Assembly: GCA_963555705.1 (NCBI GenBank)
Contig: OY743169.1
Location: 48,534,124-48,598,123 of the forward strand
Origin: Ligustrum vulgare
Lineage: Eukaryota > Streptophyta > Magnoliopsida > Lamiales > Oleaceae
DNA: 64,000 bases
Direction: 5' to 3'
Shown here: in pieces, positions 32,745 to 45,838 of the stretch
How the letters are laid out: every line of letters starts with the position of its first letter
Position numbering within the stretch: position 1 is the first letter of the stretch
Program-made: the position numbers and the translations under genes
Notes under the pieces: generated by a model
What the model was told of the DNA's origin: nothing
The model's database searches: none
What the model saw: only the letters and a program-made list of their open reading frames with translations

Positions 32745-34206
32745 TGATAATTGTATTTTATACACTTATTTATATGTCAAAATTAGAATATTATATTATC
32801 GTTTTAGAATAAATGTTATATAATTTGCATTTATTTTTTTACATTTAAGAAAATATCTCAAAAAGATGAGGAATGAAGAAATGGATGGAAAGACAGCACA
32901 ATTGGATAAATTTTCGAGTTAAATTGATCAATTAAGGACTTAATGACGTCAACCGGAAAACTTGCATGGCGCCAAATTGAAGAAATTAGGAGTAGGAGGA
33001 CCCAATTGAAAAAGTTGAGTATTGAAACGAGCTAATCGAGAAGATTCAGAACTTTGAGGACTAAATTGCTTCAATTGAAAGTGGATGACTAAAACTGCAA
33101 ATAAAAGGCAGGGACCAACTTACACAGATGGACAAGTAGAAAATTGCATTGCAGGTCAAACCATGCGATCGCGGGACTTAGAAGCACGCGATCCCACGAT
33201 AGGAAAAAATTTCCGACTAAGCTGTGACTGGGCTTTTTGTGTGGAATTTATCAGGTTTTCTCCTCTTTTCCACTGGGTTCTTCAATACTATAAATACAAC
33301 ACACGTGAGGCACGAATTATGGACCATTGCCTCACGGCCCTCACCTAAGAACAAGCCTAAACTCAGATTTCTACATTCAATTCTTGGGAGATCAAGCATA
33401 GCAAAGATGTGAGAGTTGAAGATCACATGGAGAATCAATACTTGGCGCAAGCTTTCCATTCTCTTATATTATTTTCAACAAAAGCTATTATTTATTGTTT
33501 TTGTTCTTTAAACATGACGTGTAACTAATTTTCTATGTTGGGTTGAATGATGTAGCCTAGTTGATTATTTTAATTCCATATTCCTTTACTTTAATGATTC
33601 GTTGCATGTGTTAATTTATTATTGTGTGTAATGCATGAATTAATTAACCACTAATTCATGATTTAATGAGTTATTTTCATAATCCGAGAGGTGAGGTAAT
33701 AACTTATATTAAGGTAATAAATCTAATAATTGGAAAAAAGATAGATATATACTTTTGTTATTATCGCGATCGTGTGTGAATTCTTGTATTCTATGCATCT
33801 AAATAAGGAATATTCAGACCCTCCTTAGAGATATACGATTGACTTATTTAGGTAGAATTGATTCAAACTCGAGAGGGGAATCTCAATATACGATTGTGAA
33901 TTCGACCAAATGCATATTTAGGAAATAAAACTTGAATTGAAGTTAATTTAATTGAGTAGGTGAAATCGTGAATCCTAACTACTTGACAATCATTTTTAAA
34001 AACAAAAAAATCTTGCAATTTTATTTCTCTAGTTTATTTTCTTATTTAGTTTAAAATTCAAAAAATCTTTGTCAGTTCAAATAGAGTTAGGAACCAAAAC
34101 ATTTCGGTACTTGATAGCAGTCATCGTGAGAACGATAATCTGGACTCTTTGGTCTACTTTATTCCTTTTCACGATTCGTACACTTGCGGGTATATTTTGC
34201 ATCGCA
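32745..34206 (+). repeat. LTR-like sequence of a Tat/Athila-type element
   Basis: It starts TGATAATTG and ends near CACTTGCGGGTATATTTTGCATCGCA, an ending often seen just before the primer site in such elements. A TATA box (CTATAAATAC, about 33288-33297) lies centrally. No gag-pol follows and I see no flanking duplication, so it may be a solo or truncated LTR. Short ORFs inside (for example 33085-33348) are not supported as genes. Confidence 0.5.
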
Positions 34207-34840
34207 AAATAAAGTGAACATGGATCACCAACAACAAAGCTCGTTCTTTTTCAATTGGAACTTCAACGACCTCTCTCCAACTCCAGAATTTTGAAGGTTT
34301 ATTCGTATATAATTTTAGGCTTGGTGTGTTTTGCATGACAATCTTGAATAATCAAGAAATCATTTTGATAAATTATTGGAATCAAATGATGGATCTAGAT
34401 ATTGATATAATGTAACCTGTAAATAAAATATAATGATCAACCACACAAAATTAAATAGGCTTTGGGTGTATATAACATGAAGTGTTTGAGATCATATGGA
34501 ATTATAAAGAGGCCGAAATCATGAAATTTCAATTCTCCAAAATACAGGGCCGCTCAAGCGCACATCAAGCAGAATTTGAGTGTCCATAAACAATTAAACC
34601 CACTCGAGCGGTAATCCTGCTATCAGCAAGTGATCATCAGTATTTTAGTCATAACATTCTTTCTCAATGTTCGATTGAGATGATTCGAAGTGCACTGGAA
34701 TTCTGACTCAAAGGGAAACAATTTTAAGAAATTTCTATTTCCACACTCGAATGTTTTCTATACAAAAATCAGGTATCAACCTCTGAATGATAATTTGAGT
34801 CCTAATCCTTGTGGTTTTTGCTTCTCCTTTCCTTCTATTG
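34207..34840. other. No gene seen
   Basis: A short plus-strand frame (about 34220-34294, MDHQQQSSFFFNWNFND) follows the LTR-like sequence and is probably meaningless. The rest is AT-rich and non-coding up to the next LTR. Confidence 0.45.
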
Positions 34841-36288
34841 TGGTAATTATTGCAAATGAACAAGTAGTAAAGTGGACTTTTTGAGTCCGAGCTGTTGATC
34901 CCCGGAGGACTAACTTGTTTACTATTAATTTCAATTAATCAAATCCTAAACTATAAATAAGATTTGGAATTTTAAACTACTAACTAGCAATTAAATATCA
35001 AACTATACTTAACGAAGAAAATAAAATGATTTGATTTTTTTTTTTTAAGTTTTTATAAATATAAGTGTTAGGACTCACGATTTAATCCTAGTTTTCACAT
35101 TCAATTTCTCATCTCATATTTTCTTTCTAAAATAGCGTTTGATCAAATTCAAAATTTTATCTAAGATTACTCTCTTTAGTTTAAATTAGCTCTATCAAAT
35201 AGGGTCAACCACATATCTCTATGTTGGGTGAGAATAAGCCCCTATTAGATGCATTCAATCACAAGAATTTATAAGGATCACGACAACCACAACCATGTAT
35301 CTCTACCATTTTGTTAAATTGCTATAATTTATCACGTGGTCTAGGTTGTTAACTCACCTCTCGAATTATGAAAACAACCCACAAATTCATCAAATTGATT
35401 ATCAAGCAATTCATGAATTAAACTAAATAATAAATTCAACACATAAGATTTATAGTTCAAAACTTGAGAATCAAAATTGAATATTCAAATAACGTCACAT
35501 TGTTCGCCCTAACTAATAAACTAGTTATACATAATTAATTAAACACGGAAAGATGGAAGAATTGAAGACATCACCAATTTTAGGAATTAAGTTGAGAAGA
35601 AGTAAGGGATTCTTGCACCAAGATCCAATCTTCAACCCAAGTTTTTGATTTCTTCTTTAGTTTCTTGGAATTTCTCCTTGATTTCTTGAAGAATGAAGAT
35701 GAATAATGAATGCGGGAAAAACGAGGGGGTTTTCTAGTCTAGGGTAGGTTTTTATCTAGTTTAGAAGTCAAGAAAGTGATTTAATTCTAATTAGGCTCGA
35801 AAACAAATAGAAAAAAATAAAGAAAACCCAAAAAATTGTAAAAAACCCTCTAGGTGGGCCGCGGGTTGGGAACCCACGACCTAACCATGGCAAATAGGGT
35901 CTAAAGAAGACCACGGGTCAGCTCTAGTTTGTAAACCACGGCAGACCAACGGTTAAAATCTGTGTTCCACCAGCCGAACTTCAAACACGCATAACTTTTG
36001 ATCTACAACTCCGAATTGTGCTTCATTTGTTGTGTTGAACTCTACATTAAATTATATTTCCAATTATATATTATGGGATCCATGAAGATATTTGTATGAA
36101 AAGTTGTGCTTTTATTTTTTCACATACTCTGCATATGACTTTTTCGTTTTGCTTCAATCTCTTTCCAATTCTAGTTTTTCCTAAAATAATCAAAATAAAT
36201 AAATATATAATTAAGAAATATCAAAATCTTAAATAGTTACAATTATCTAAATTTGAGATCAAAATAAGTGCAAAAAATGCACTTATCA
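34841..36288 (-). repeat. 3' LTR of the LARD-like element
   Basis: It starts (plus strand) TGGTAATTATTGC and ends GCACTTATCA. Next to it, on the minus strand, GAGTTTAAGTTTGAGGGATT is the expected polypurine-type sequence. Confidence 0.8.
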
Positions 36289-36883
36289 AATCCCTCAAAC
36301 TTAAACTCTTGTTCGTCCTCGAATAAGATAAAACATACAATCACACAAACATTGCAACACAATAAAAACATTCATGACACTAATACATGTTAAACAACCT
36401 GTCAAGTTTGCTTCAAGATTTAAAATTGTTACTAATCCCAGAAAAGATTTCAAATAGTGCTTTACAAGTTTTAACTTAATCCATGCTCAACATGTGTGTG
36501 TTTAATCAACTCAATCATTATAATGCGTTTAACCTGTGATCTTATAAACCTTAGTGGTCAAATATAGATTTCCCTCTAGTGGGATATACTTCCTCCTAAA
36601 CTTGTTATTTTCTCTCTAACTTGGGTATACTTTCTAAAGTTGTATTTTAAATCACTAACTCCTCTCTTGCTCAAGTTTAGGTGAGTCAAATTAGTAATGA
36701 CAACTACCCACTTTTATGATGATTCTTCTTTTTATTTGAGTACCCTGACCTTCAAGTATTCACTAGGCAATTCAAACTCACTAGTTCTCTGAATCCCGTA
36801 TATGAAAATTATCAACTAAATTCTAATGTCATGCAATACCTTTCTCCATTAAGCTGAATAGATGACTTCTGTAGCGAATTTTA

Positions 36884-38135
36884 GGTTGGTGCATGGACGG
36901 ATCCAGCTATAGGCCAGCCCGTTCGGCCGCTCATGCTGGATCTGGTTGAATTTTCAGATTTAATTTTTTTTGTAATTTTTTTTTTTGGATAAATACATAT
37001 ATAAGAAGCTTAAAAGATGAAATTTAAAATTTAAGAAACTTATGGTTTTAATACAAAAATATACAATTTATGGTCATAAATACAAATCACAAATTTTATA
37101 TGTCGCAAATTATAAAATTTCTCGATCACAAATTATCAAATTTTTTGGTCACAACTTAATTTCAAGTCACAAATAATAAATTTATATTTCATGATTTATT
37201 CTCAGTTACAAATTATCAAATTAACCGGTCACAAATCACAAATATTAAATGTCACGACTTATTTCTAGGTGACAAATATGGTTCACAACTAATTTCTCGG
37301 TCACAAATATTTGATCATTGCTTATTTCTTGGTCACAAATTAAAGATTTATATATCACGACTTATTTATCGGTCACAAATCACGAATTTTATAGGTCACA
37401 ACTTTTTTCTTGGTCACAATTACGAATTTTATAAGTCAAAATTTATTTCTCAATTACAAATCACAAATTTTGTAAGTCACGACTTGTTTTTCGGTCACAA
37501 ATCACGAATTTTATAGGTCACAACTTATTTTTTGAACATAAATTATTAAATTAATCTATCACGATTCTCTTATCGGTCACAAGTCATAAATTTTATAGGT
37601 CACGACGTTTTTCTCTATCACAAATTCTGAAAATTTCGGTCACAACTTATTTTTTTAATAACATTTTACAAATTTTGTAAGTCGCAACTTATTTGTCGGT
37701 TACAAATCTCGAATTTAGTAGGTCAAAAAATTTTCTTTGATCACAAATCTCGATTTTATAAGTTACAACTTATTTCATGATCACAAATTTCATATTAATT
37801 GATCACAATTAAAAAAATTCACAGCTTATTTTTTTGTCACAATTACAAATTTCTTAAGTCACAACTTATTAATCGATCAAGAATCTCGAAGTTTATAAGT
37901 CATAGCTTTTCCCTAGTCACAAATCTGGATTTCCTAAGTCACAATTTATCTTACGCTTTTTCCAACTGAAATGGAACGCTTCAATTACTTTTTATAGTAT
38001 TTATATGTTATTCATATTAAATAATATTTTTCGTATTAAATAATATTTCGTTACTGAGATCGTTGATGATCGTTGGTCAATGGTCAAAGTCCGCTCTAGC
38101 TCAACCAATATCTTGGATTCATCACTGGGTCGGTG
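36884..38135. mobile_element. hAT-like element with 8-bp target duplication
   Basis: The insert (36892-38127, 1236 bp) begins CATGGACGGATCCAGC and ends in the inverse of CAGTGATGAATCCAAG. It is flanked by GGTTGGTG (36884-36891) and GGTCGGTG (38128-38135), eight bases with one mismatch, as for hAT elements. Removing it restores a continuous retroelement sequence (GGTTGGTG/GCTTCC). It has no transposase and is filled with a minisatellite. Confidence 0.75.
37060..37960. repeat. Degenerate 41-bp minisatellite
   Basis: About 20 units of 40-41 bp, each of the form GGTCACAAATCACGAATTTTATAGGTCACAACTTATTTCTC with many substitutions. Well-kept units can be read at about 37370-37530. The array lies wholly inside the hAT-like element. 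Confidence 0.85.
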
Positions 38136-40385
38136 GCTTCCAAGTTAGATGACCATAGGACACCAAATTTAGAAAAACCTCTACGAGCTTAATCACTCGA
38201 GTCACTATGCTCCGAAGAAAAGTGTCCAAAGTAGCATTGTCCTAATACTCTTTTTTTGATCATCAATTTTTTGGGTAATGTAAATCTAAATGAACCACCT
38301 CTCTCTTAAACTTTCTAGACGACTCATGTAATGAGCTTTAGGCTGGTGACTCCCAAGATTACTTACTCAAGTAAAAAAGGCTGCAAAGAGGGTAATGTAT
38401 GCTTGCTCCTACTATATGAAATAATTAAAATAGATAGGATGAGAGCACTAGCACCTGGTCATTACCTGGCTTCCACCAGTAAGTCAATTCTACTTCACAC
38501 ATAAATTTTCACACATGGAATCAAAACATCCTTAAGCAAGTACAATCACAAATTCAACTCCTCCAAACTATATAACTAACTGGTCTAGTGATTGAGTAGC
38601 AATTTCATATGGGTATGTATAGTAGGTTCCATACTAACAACCTATTCTTTATATTCAAGTGTCTCCTATACGCAAAATAATCAAGTGATGTGCTCAATTA
38701 ATAATTTAACATGAATCAAATTACTCCAAGTATAGCACATCTGTCCACGATTCATTAATCACACAATTTCAAACATGAAGCGTCGGTAAAGATATATAAC
38801 CACACATACAAACATGCAAAGACACATTTTTTTTTTAATAATAATAAAAGCGAAAAATTTAACTTGAGTTTTTGTGCAGCCCTCAAACTTAAGTATCACA
38901 TTGTCTTCGATGTGTCAAAAAATTACATGAAATAATAAAAAACACAAGGTGGAACAGTGTACTCCCCTGGGGTATGATTTGAAGTTGATGAAGACCATTG
39001 CGGCTTTAGATTTGTGGATGTAAGATCAATCTGCTTGCTTTCTTGTCACTGGAATTGGACTTTTCATGTAAGAATTCACAATAGGCATTAGTGATAGCAT
39101 ATAAGGTTTAAATGTTTGTAGTTAATAAACGCCAAGAAGATTTAAAATTTCTAACTTTTATAAAAATTATCTTAATAGAGTGTACATCCAAGAAAAAATT
39201 CCAATGACTAGGAAAAGATATGTTTTACAATTTGTTTTGAGGATTGAAAATCGAGGTGGAACCTTAAAATTTCTGTCATATCCTATTTGGACCAAGATTT
39301 TTTTTTAGGTCCGGGAATAAATTAAAAAATAAAATAAAAGATAATTATGTGTAAAAAAATTACTAGTTATGGGTGACGATGGCAATTTTATTCTAAGAAA
39401 TTAAAAACTCCACAAAATTGTTGAAAACCCGTCCTAATTCAAATATAGATCCTAATGCAAACTATATGCTATTGAAATTGAAAAAAAAAGTTTAAAGTTT
39501 GGAAGTCGGGTTACCGCCCTTTAGTTCTTGATTTATAGTCTCTAGATCGACTTTTATATGGTTGTGATCATTCAAGGAACTTTAAAAAAAAAAAAAAGCT
39601 TTTAATGACTTCATTTGCATGTGTCGGTTGAACTTTCACCAATTTTTATTTATTCTCCAATAGTTCACATTGTCTCTATCCTTAAAATATTATTTGACTT
39701 CCCCACTTGATTTGAAAATTCAATGATCTCATCGGTGTTAATGACGAAGTCAATTATTAAGCGATCATTAAAGTAGGAGGATTGCTTGCTAAAGTCAACA
39801 TCAGTAAATGTCGCCCTTAGATTGCTTGGCTATTAACAATTCCATCTTTTCCATATGATCATCTTCATTTTTTTAAGTTTCCTCGAGCTTGATGTCCAAA
39901 TTCAAAATTGCTGAGAAAGAGACAATGGCATCTTCGTGGAAATTATTTTCTTCTTGTTCTACTTGTTGAAAACTCAGTGGGGCTGATTCCCTTAATTGAT
40001 GTCCATTTACCCTTGGTGAAAGAAATATTTCAAAGGGTAAATCACTCACATAAAATTTAGGTGAGAGAAATAATATAGCAGGTAATTCATCTAGGACATC
40101 TTTATTTATTTCACATTCAGCTTTAATATCTTGTATTCGATGCCTATGATACAATCTCCCATAAGCATATCTTCCTTTTCAACTCCTTAAGCTATCAATT
40201 GTTGTTGCCTTGTGAAGAAGTCGTGTATAAGCATTTTGGAGAAGTCAAATGCAGTCATCTTGAATGTTGAGTATCAATACCTAATAAAATAAAACTAACA
40301 AATAACAAATAAAAGAGATTAATCTAAACTAATAACAAAAAAAAAAAAAAATATTAGTCCCAGCAACGACGCAAAAAACTTCTTG

Positions 40386-43270
40386 TGATAATTATTGCAA
40401 GTGCACAATATCGTGAACAAGTAGTAAAGTGGACTTTTTGAGTCCGAGTTGTCAATCCCACGTGGACTAACTTATTTACCATTAGTTTTGATTAATCAAA
40501 TCCTAAAATGCAAATAAATGCAAAGATTTTGAATATTAAACTACTAACTAGCAATTAAATATCAATATACCTAACAAAGCATATAAAAATATTTGATTTT
40601 TTTTAATGAATTAAAAGTGTTGGGACTCATGATTTCATCCTAGTATCACATTCAATTTCTCATCTCATCTCATCTCATCTTTTCTTTTCTTTCTAAAATA
40701 GCATTTGATCAAATTCACAATTTTGTCTAAGATTCCTCTCTCGAGTTTAATTAGCTCCATCTAATAGGGTCAACCACATAACTCTATTTGGATCAGAATA
40801 AGTCCCTATTAGATGCATTCAATCACAAGAATTTATAATGATCATGACAACCATAACCATTTATCTCTACCTTTTTGTTAACTTATTGGAATTTATCACA
40901 TGGTCTAGGTTGTAAACTCACCTTTCAAATTATGAAAACAACCCACAAATTCATCAAATTGGTTATTAAGCAATTCATGCATTAACCTAAATAATAAATT
41001 CAACATATAAAATTTATAGTTCAAAGTTGAGAATCAAAATTGAATATTCAAACAACGTCACATCGTTCGCTCCAACTAATAAACTAGTTACACACAATTA
41101 AATAAATGCAAAAAGATGGAAGAATTGAAAACATCACAAATTTCAGAAATTAAGTTGAGAAGAAGAAGGGGATTTGATTATTGTCTAATTTTACATATTT
41201 TACATAGATAAATGAATAAAAAAATTGTGATTTTGGAATATGAATTATATTAGTTAGAGCAAAAATCATAAAATATTTCATTTTAATTCTTAAACTCTAA
41301 ATTGATTTTATTTTCTAATAATTTCATTTATTTAATTGTAAGTACATTTTGGACAATTTTAACTCAAAAACCCCTAGCTTGATTGACCTGAAAAAGCCCA
41401 AAATGAATAAATCCACACTCAAAAGCCGCTCCAACCCATATGCATTCAACAGCCCAAAATCAATTCTCCAGACCAACCCTCAACCTCTCCTATATACACA
41501 CAGCACATTGGACAGCCCACTTCACCTCTCACGCATTTTGTCTCTTTCTCTACAACACTTCCAGCCGCAACCAAGTACTCCCTCACAAAACCAGGAAGCT
41601 GACCTTCTCCCTCTCTGCCTCGTCATCAACCACCGGCCACACCAGCACGAGGCAGCGCTGGCTATCTGCTCTCCTTCGACTTCAGCCACAACCGCTCTCC
41701 TTCCCCGTCTTCTAGCAGCAACCGCCCCTTCCCAGCCCTAACCTTCAAAAGCCGAAGGCAGCAGTTCCCCCTCACCAGCACTCCATTCACTCGACACACA
41801 ACTCTCGGACTTAGAGAACCATTCGAAAGCAGTTTGAACCTCTCTTTACAACTCAGCAGCAACACTCGGCAGCAGCAACCTCAGCCCCACAGCTGCAGCC
41901 CTCAGTTTTGGATCACTTTGTCAATTTTCTTATTGCTCTTTTACTTAGATTTTCTTTATTGTTCAATTGTTAGTTTCAATAAATTCAGATTATTGATATT
42001 AGTTGTTTTTAGATATTTTTAGTCATTGAATTTTCATTTTCAAACTTGAATTTCGTTTTCTAGTAATGATATTTGTTTGGTTGAATTTTATTTTGGTCAA
42101 TTCAATTATGTTCGGCTAAGTTATATTTGGGGGGAGTTATTCTTAGTTTTAATGGATATGTTTAATTTCTTATGGATGACTTCTTGTTATTGATAAGAGT
42201 TTATAAATTGTTTTAAGTTTTCAAATTATTTTACTTGGATGAATGTCGTTGATGTGGTATGTATTAAATATGCACACAACATGCTCGACTAAATGCCATA
42301 AAATAAATTGATTAATTTTCTTACTAATATGTTTAAATCTTATCGATATCAAGAAATTCACACTAATCTTATTTGAAAAGCCTAGTTGATCGCGAATAAA
42401 TAACTCCGCTTGAATTCCCTTTCATTGCAATTTAATTATATTCTCTCCAAATTCATTTTAGCAAAATTGAAATCATAGTTTAAAACTTGAATTTAGAAAA
42501 TATTATTATACCAATAAAATCCCTAGGAAGAATGACCCTGGATTATTGCTAGGCTATAACTTGACCCCTTTATACTTGGAGGGTAGATTTTACATCGAGT
42601 CAAGTTTTTGCTTGCACCAAAATCCAATCTTCAACCTAAGTTCTTGATTTCTTCTTTGGTTTCTTGGAATTTCTCCTTGATTTCTTGAAGAATGTAGATG
42701 AATAATGAATTTGGGAAAAAAGAGGGGTTTTCTAGTGTAGGGTAGGTCTTTATCTAGTTTAGAAGTTGACAAAGTGGTTTAGTTCTAATTAGGCTAAAAA
42801 ACAAATAGAAATATTAAAGAAAACCCAAAAAATGGAAAAAAAAAACCCTTCAGGCGGGCCGCGGGTTCAAACCCGTTGTTTGACTGCGGCAAACATGGAC
42901 TGAAGGAGACCGTGGGTCGATCGTGGTTGACCTACAGTTGAGATTTTTGGTCCGTCGGTTGAACTTCAAATGCGCATAACATTTTATCTACAACTCATAA
43001 TTGTGCACAATTTGTTGCGTTGAACTCTACATTCAATTATATTTTTAATGATATATAATGGGCTCTATGAAGATATCTATACCAAATGTTGTGCACTGAT
43101 TTTTTCATGTACTCCGCTCATGACTTTCTCATTTTGCTTCAGTCTCTTCCAAATTCAAATTTTTTCCTAAAATAATCGAAATAAATAAATAATTAAGCAA
43201 CATCAAACTCTAAAATTCTTACAATTATCTAAATTTGAGATCAAAATAAGTGCAAAAAATGCACTTATCA
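40386..43270 (-). repeat. 5' LTR of the LARD-like element, interrupted
   Basis: It starts (plus strand) TGATAATTATTGC and ends GCACTTATCA at 43270. Homology with the left LTR stops at 41174 and resumes at 42611 (CTTGCACC), which marks the inserted LTR. Confidence 0.8.
41175..42610 (+). mobile_element. LTR inserted in the LARD LTR
   Basis: A 1428-bp LTR (TGATTATTGTC... to ...CATCGAGTCA, 41175-42602) with a TATA box (CTATATACA, about 41489) and a C-rich leader follows GGGATT of the host LTR. After its CA end come eight bases, AGTTTTTG, which match the start of a Tat/Athila primer site, and then the host sequence resumes. I see no target duplication. The 130-codon frame at 41349-41741 (Ser/Pro/His-rich) is within the LTR and unlikely to be a gene. 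Confidence 0.65.
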
Positions 43271-45000
43271 ACTTCTATTCTTCTAATTGCATCCCAAGTC
43301 TTTTTGAACAATTTTTGATCTTTTTGAACCCAAACTCAACTACAATACATTAACTCTAATTTTGACTTTATAAAATGAGTCTTTGTTTTCCTAGAATCCC
43401 AAATTATGATAATAATAAAAAAATAATTTTAACAATCTTCCTCTTTGGCATTCCCTGACAAAATATTATAATAATAATAAAATAATTACAGAATGCTAGC
43501 CTTAACATCTATGAAATTTAAAAAAAAAACCAGTACTGCATCTCAATTGCTTTTCAATTAGTTTCAAGTACATCATCTCTAAAAAATTACCAAGTGTAAA
43601 AGCTAGTGATACCATATGAAAGATAATGAGATAAATGTCATAGTCATCAACTAGCAACATTGAAACTGAGATTTTAATACTATGTCAAAAATACCAACCA
43701 AAAGCATAATATTAATATACTCTATAGATTTGCTAGAAATAGAATAGAAACAAATAGTCAAATAAATACAATTAAAAAGAATAAATATGCCATCGATGTG
43801 TTAACTTTCTCCTTAACTAACATAATGATCATTCTCCCCCTTTTTGACACGAATGACAAAGGAGAAAACAATAAACATAATCATATAGAGAGGCATGAGG
43901 GAAACGATAATGCACACAGACACATGATGCAAACAACAATGCACAAACAAAAGAATTATATTCAATTTTTTCCTGGATTTTTAAATAAAATATAAATAGT
44001 GAAATCACATAAAATGTTATTTGCGCACTTATACATGCATAATTCAAGAACAATGATATTTTCCCACACAATTTATTTAAATCTATTTGGAGAAAATTAT
44101 ATAAGTTACCCAAATGTGAAAAGTGCCAATAATCATTCAAGAACAATGATATTTTCCCACACAATTTATTTAAATCTATTTGGAGAAAATTGTATAAGTT
44201 ACCCAAGTGTGAAAAGTGCCAATAATATCATATAAGACAAATGAAAAAACATACAAAGTATCACTGGTGAATGAATCCTCAAAGTATGAAGTCAAACACA
44301 GTGATAATTGGGACTTTTAATCAAAAAGCTCAAAAATTTATTGCATCCTTTTGTTTTTCCCCTTACTATAAGCATATAACTTTTTTTTATCTTATGTGCT
44401 GATTTTTTTCCATTAAGCAAATAAAATGACCCTGTAACGAGTTTTCGGTTAATGACTCCAAGTCAATTGCCCATAGGGCATCAAGTTTTAAAGAACTAAT
44501 CACTCGGGATATATATACCTATTCTTTCAAAGGAATATGCAAGATCTTAGGTCAACAAGTTTAAAGGTTATACCATATTCAAAGTCAACTCATTACACCA
44601 ATGACCACCACCCTAATCTCATACAAGTGGTCAAGAACTTGCAAGACTTTAATGTGTGTAGTGCAGAAAAATACATGAAATAACCTATACAAAATGCTCC
44701 AAAAATTTTCTAAACAAAGTCAATGAAAAATTTATTCATTATTTATAAATTTTATTAGTACTTGATCACAAATAAGCATGTCCACTAATATTAATTTATA
44801 AAAAAAAATCGATTTTTTCACATTTTTTTTAAAATTTTTAATAAAAAAATGCAAAACCAATAATACAAAAGAATTATAAGTGCATACGTGAATAGATAAA
44901 TATCAAGAATAATGCAAATGAATGCACCTATATACCTACTATATGAGGTATACATACGCTTCTTTAAGAGCATCACAAGTCACATCACAATTTAAAACAT
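43271..45000. repeat. 93-bp tandem duplication; otherwise no gene
   Basis: At 44043-44228 a 93-bp unit (TTCAAGAACAATGATATTTTC... to ...GTGCCAATAATCA) occurs twice with about two differences. Its 125-codon minus ORF and 78-codon plus ORF are by-products. The rest is AT-rich. The stretch 44434-44520 resembles the LARD interior near 38130-38220. Confidence 0.7.
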
Positions 45001-45025
45001 CATTCTAAGTCTCTGACAATAGAGT

Positions 45026-45838
45026 TCACTCTTTTTGACAAATCTTCTTAGAAGATGTAATCTTAGTCAAATTAATTACTAGTTCAGTCAAGTGATTGAC
45101 TTGACTAGCTAAACCTCTATATTGAAAATCGATGTCCTCATTTTTATTCCTGGTAAATACCTTTTGACACTCATGTCCAATATGGTCTAACTTAATACAA
45201 TTATGGAAAGTAGGAATAAATCTAGTAGTAGCTCTAGGTTTCAAGTTTTGAATTTTAGGTTGAGGGTACTTATATTATAGAAATGATTTCTGTTCTAGAG
45301 TACCAACATTTTCAACAGAAGCATGAACAAACTTGGTTTCAGAAGATGAAGCGATATTTATTTCATTATAGTCTAAACCTCCCTTATTTTCTATTAGTTT
45401 GTTCAATCCTAACATCTTGTCTAACTTATTCGTTCCACTAGAAAAAGATTGAAGTTAAGCATTGGATTTCTTAAGATACCTTTCTAAGGTCTTGACCTTC
45501 TTTTCTAGGTGCTTTTTCTTAATCTTCAAATGATATATTTTACTAGTTGATTTTTATAATTTGACCATTAAGCCTTCTTTTTCTAATTAAATATTATGCA
45601 ATTTCTTAAAAACAACGCTATTCACCTTCTTCAACATAAGATATTCTAAATACAGCTGGTCAAAAGCCTCATGTATATCTTCCTCATCTTCTAATTCTTC
45701 ATGTGAAGAAATAGATTGCTTTATGTCCTCTAGAGATTCACTCTTAACCTTAGAAGTAAAAGCTATATAGAACTCTTATTCGAATTGGAGTTTTCACTAT
45801 CTAAGCTAGATTCACTATTTGTAAGAGTAGCATTCGTA
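45026..45838 (-). pseudogene. Ty1/copia gag fragment (SIRE-like)
   Basis: The minus frame at 45244-45026 reads TTRFIPTFHNCIKLDHIGHEC, a damaged zinc-knuckle segment (first Cys changed to Phe-His), then ASQVNHLTELVINLTKITSS, typical of the gag end of SIRE-type copia elements. Further right (to about 45838) broken frames are rich in Ser/Glu and coiled-coil-like. There is no pol nearby. Confidence 0.6.

Larger units (their letters stand above)
36289..40385 (-). other. Internal region of the LARD-like element
   Basis: Apart from the hAT-like insert this region is non-coding. A 93-codon minus ORF (40154-39873) near its 5' end is Glu/Asp-rich (DELPAILFLSPKFYVSD) and has no known motif; it may be a leftover leader or gag-like ORF. 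The segment around 36871 and 38128-38220 (pre-insertion sequence TCTGTAGCGAATTTTAGG...GGCTTCCAAG...GGACACCAAATTT) has a diverged relative at about 44434-44520. Confidence 0.55.
34841..43270 (-). mobile_element. Large non-autonomous LTR element (LARD-like)
   Basis: The left LTR (34841-36288, 1448 bp) and right LTR (40386-43270, about 1449 bp without a 1436-bp insertion) are clearly homologous. Each ends (plus strand) in AAGTGCAAAAAATGCACTTATCA, a small hairpin. The internal region (about 4.1 kb) lacks gag-pol motifs. Beside the right LTR the minus strand reads TTTTTTGCGTCGTTGCTGGGAC, a decayed version of the primer site of Tat/Athila elements. CTTCTATT occurs one base outside each end and may be a trace of the target duplication. 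A hAT-like element sits inside the interior and another LTR inside the right LTR. Confidence 0.82.

Noticed and set aside
32745..34840. Complete Tat/Athila element
   Set aside because: There is an LTR-like sequence but no gag-pol, no second LTR and no target duplication.
41349..41741. 130-codon Ser/Pro/His-rich ORF, overlapping a 91-codon ORF
   Set aside because: It lies within the C-rich leader of an inserted LTR; the composition is low-complexity and there is no known domain.
43829..44206. 125-codon minus ORF with internal repeat
   Set aside because: It arises from the 93-bp tandem duplication and has no recognisable domain.
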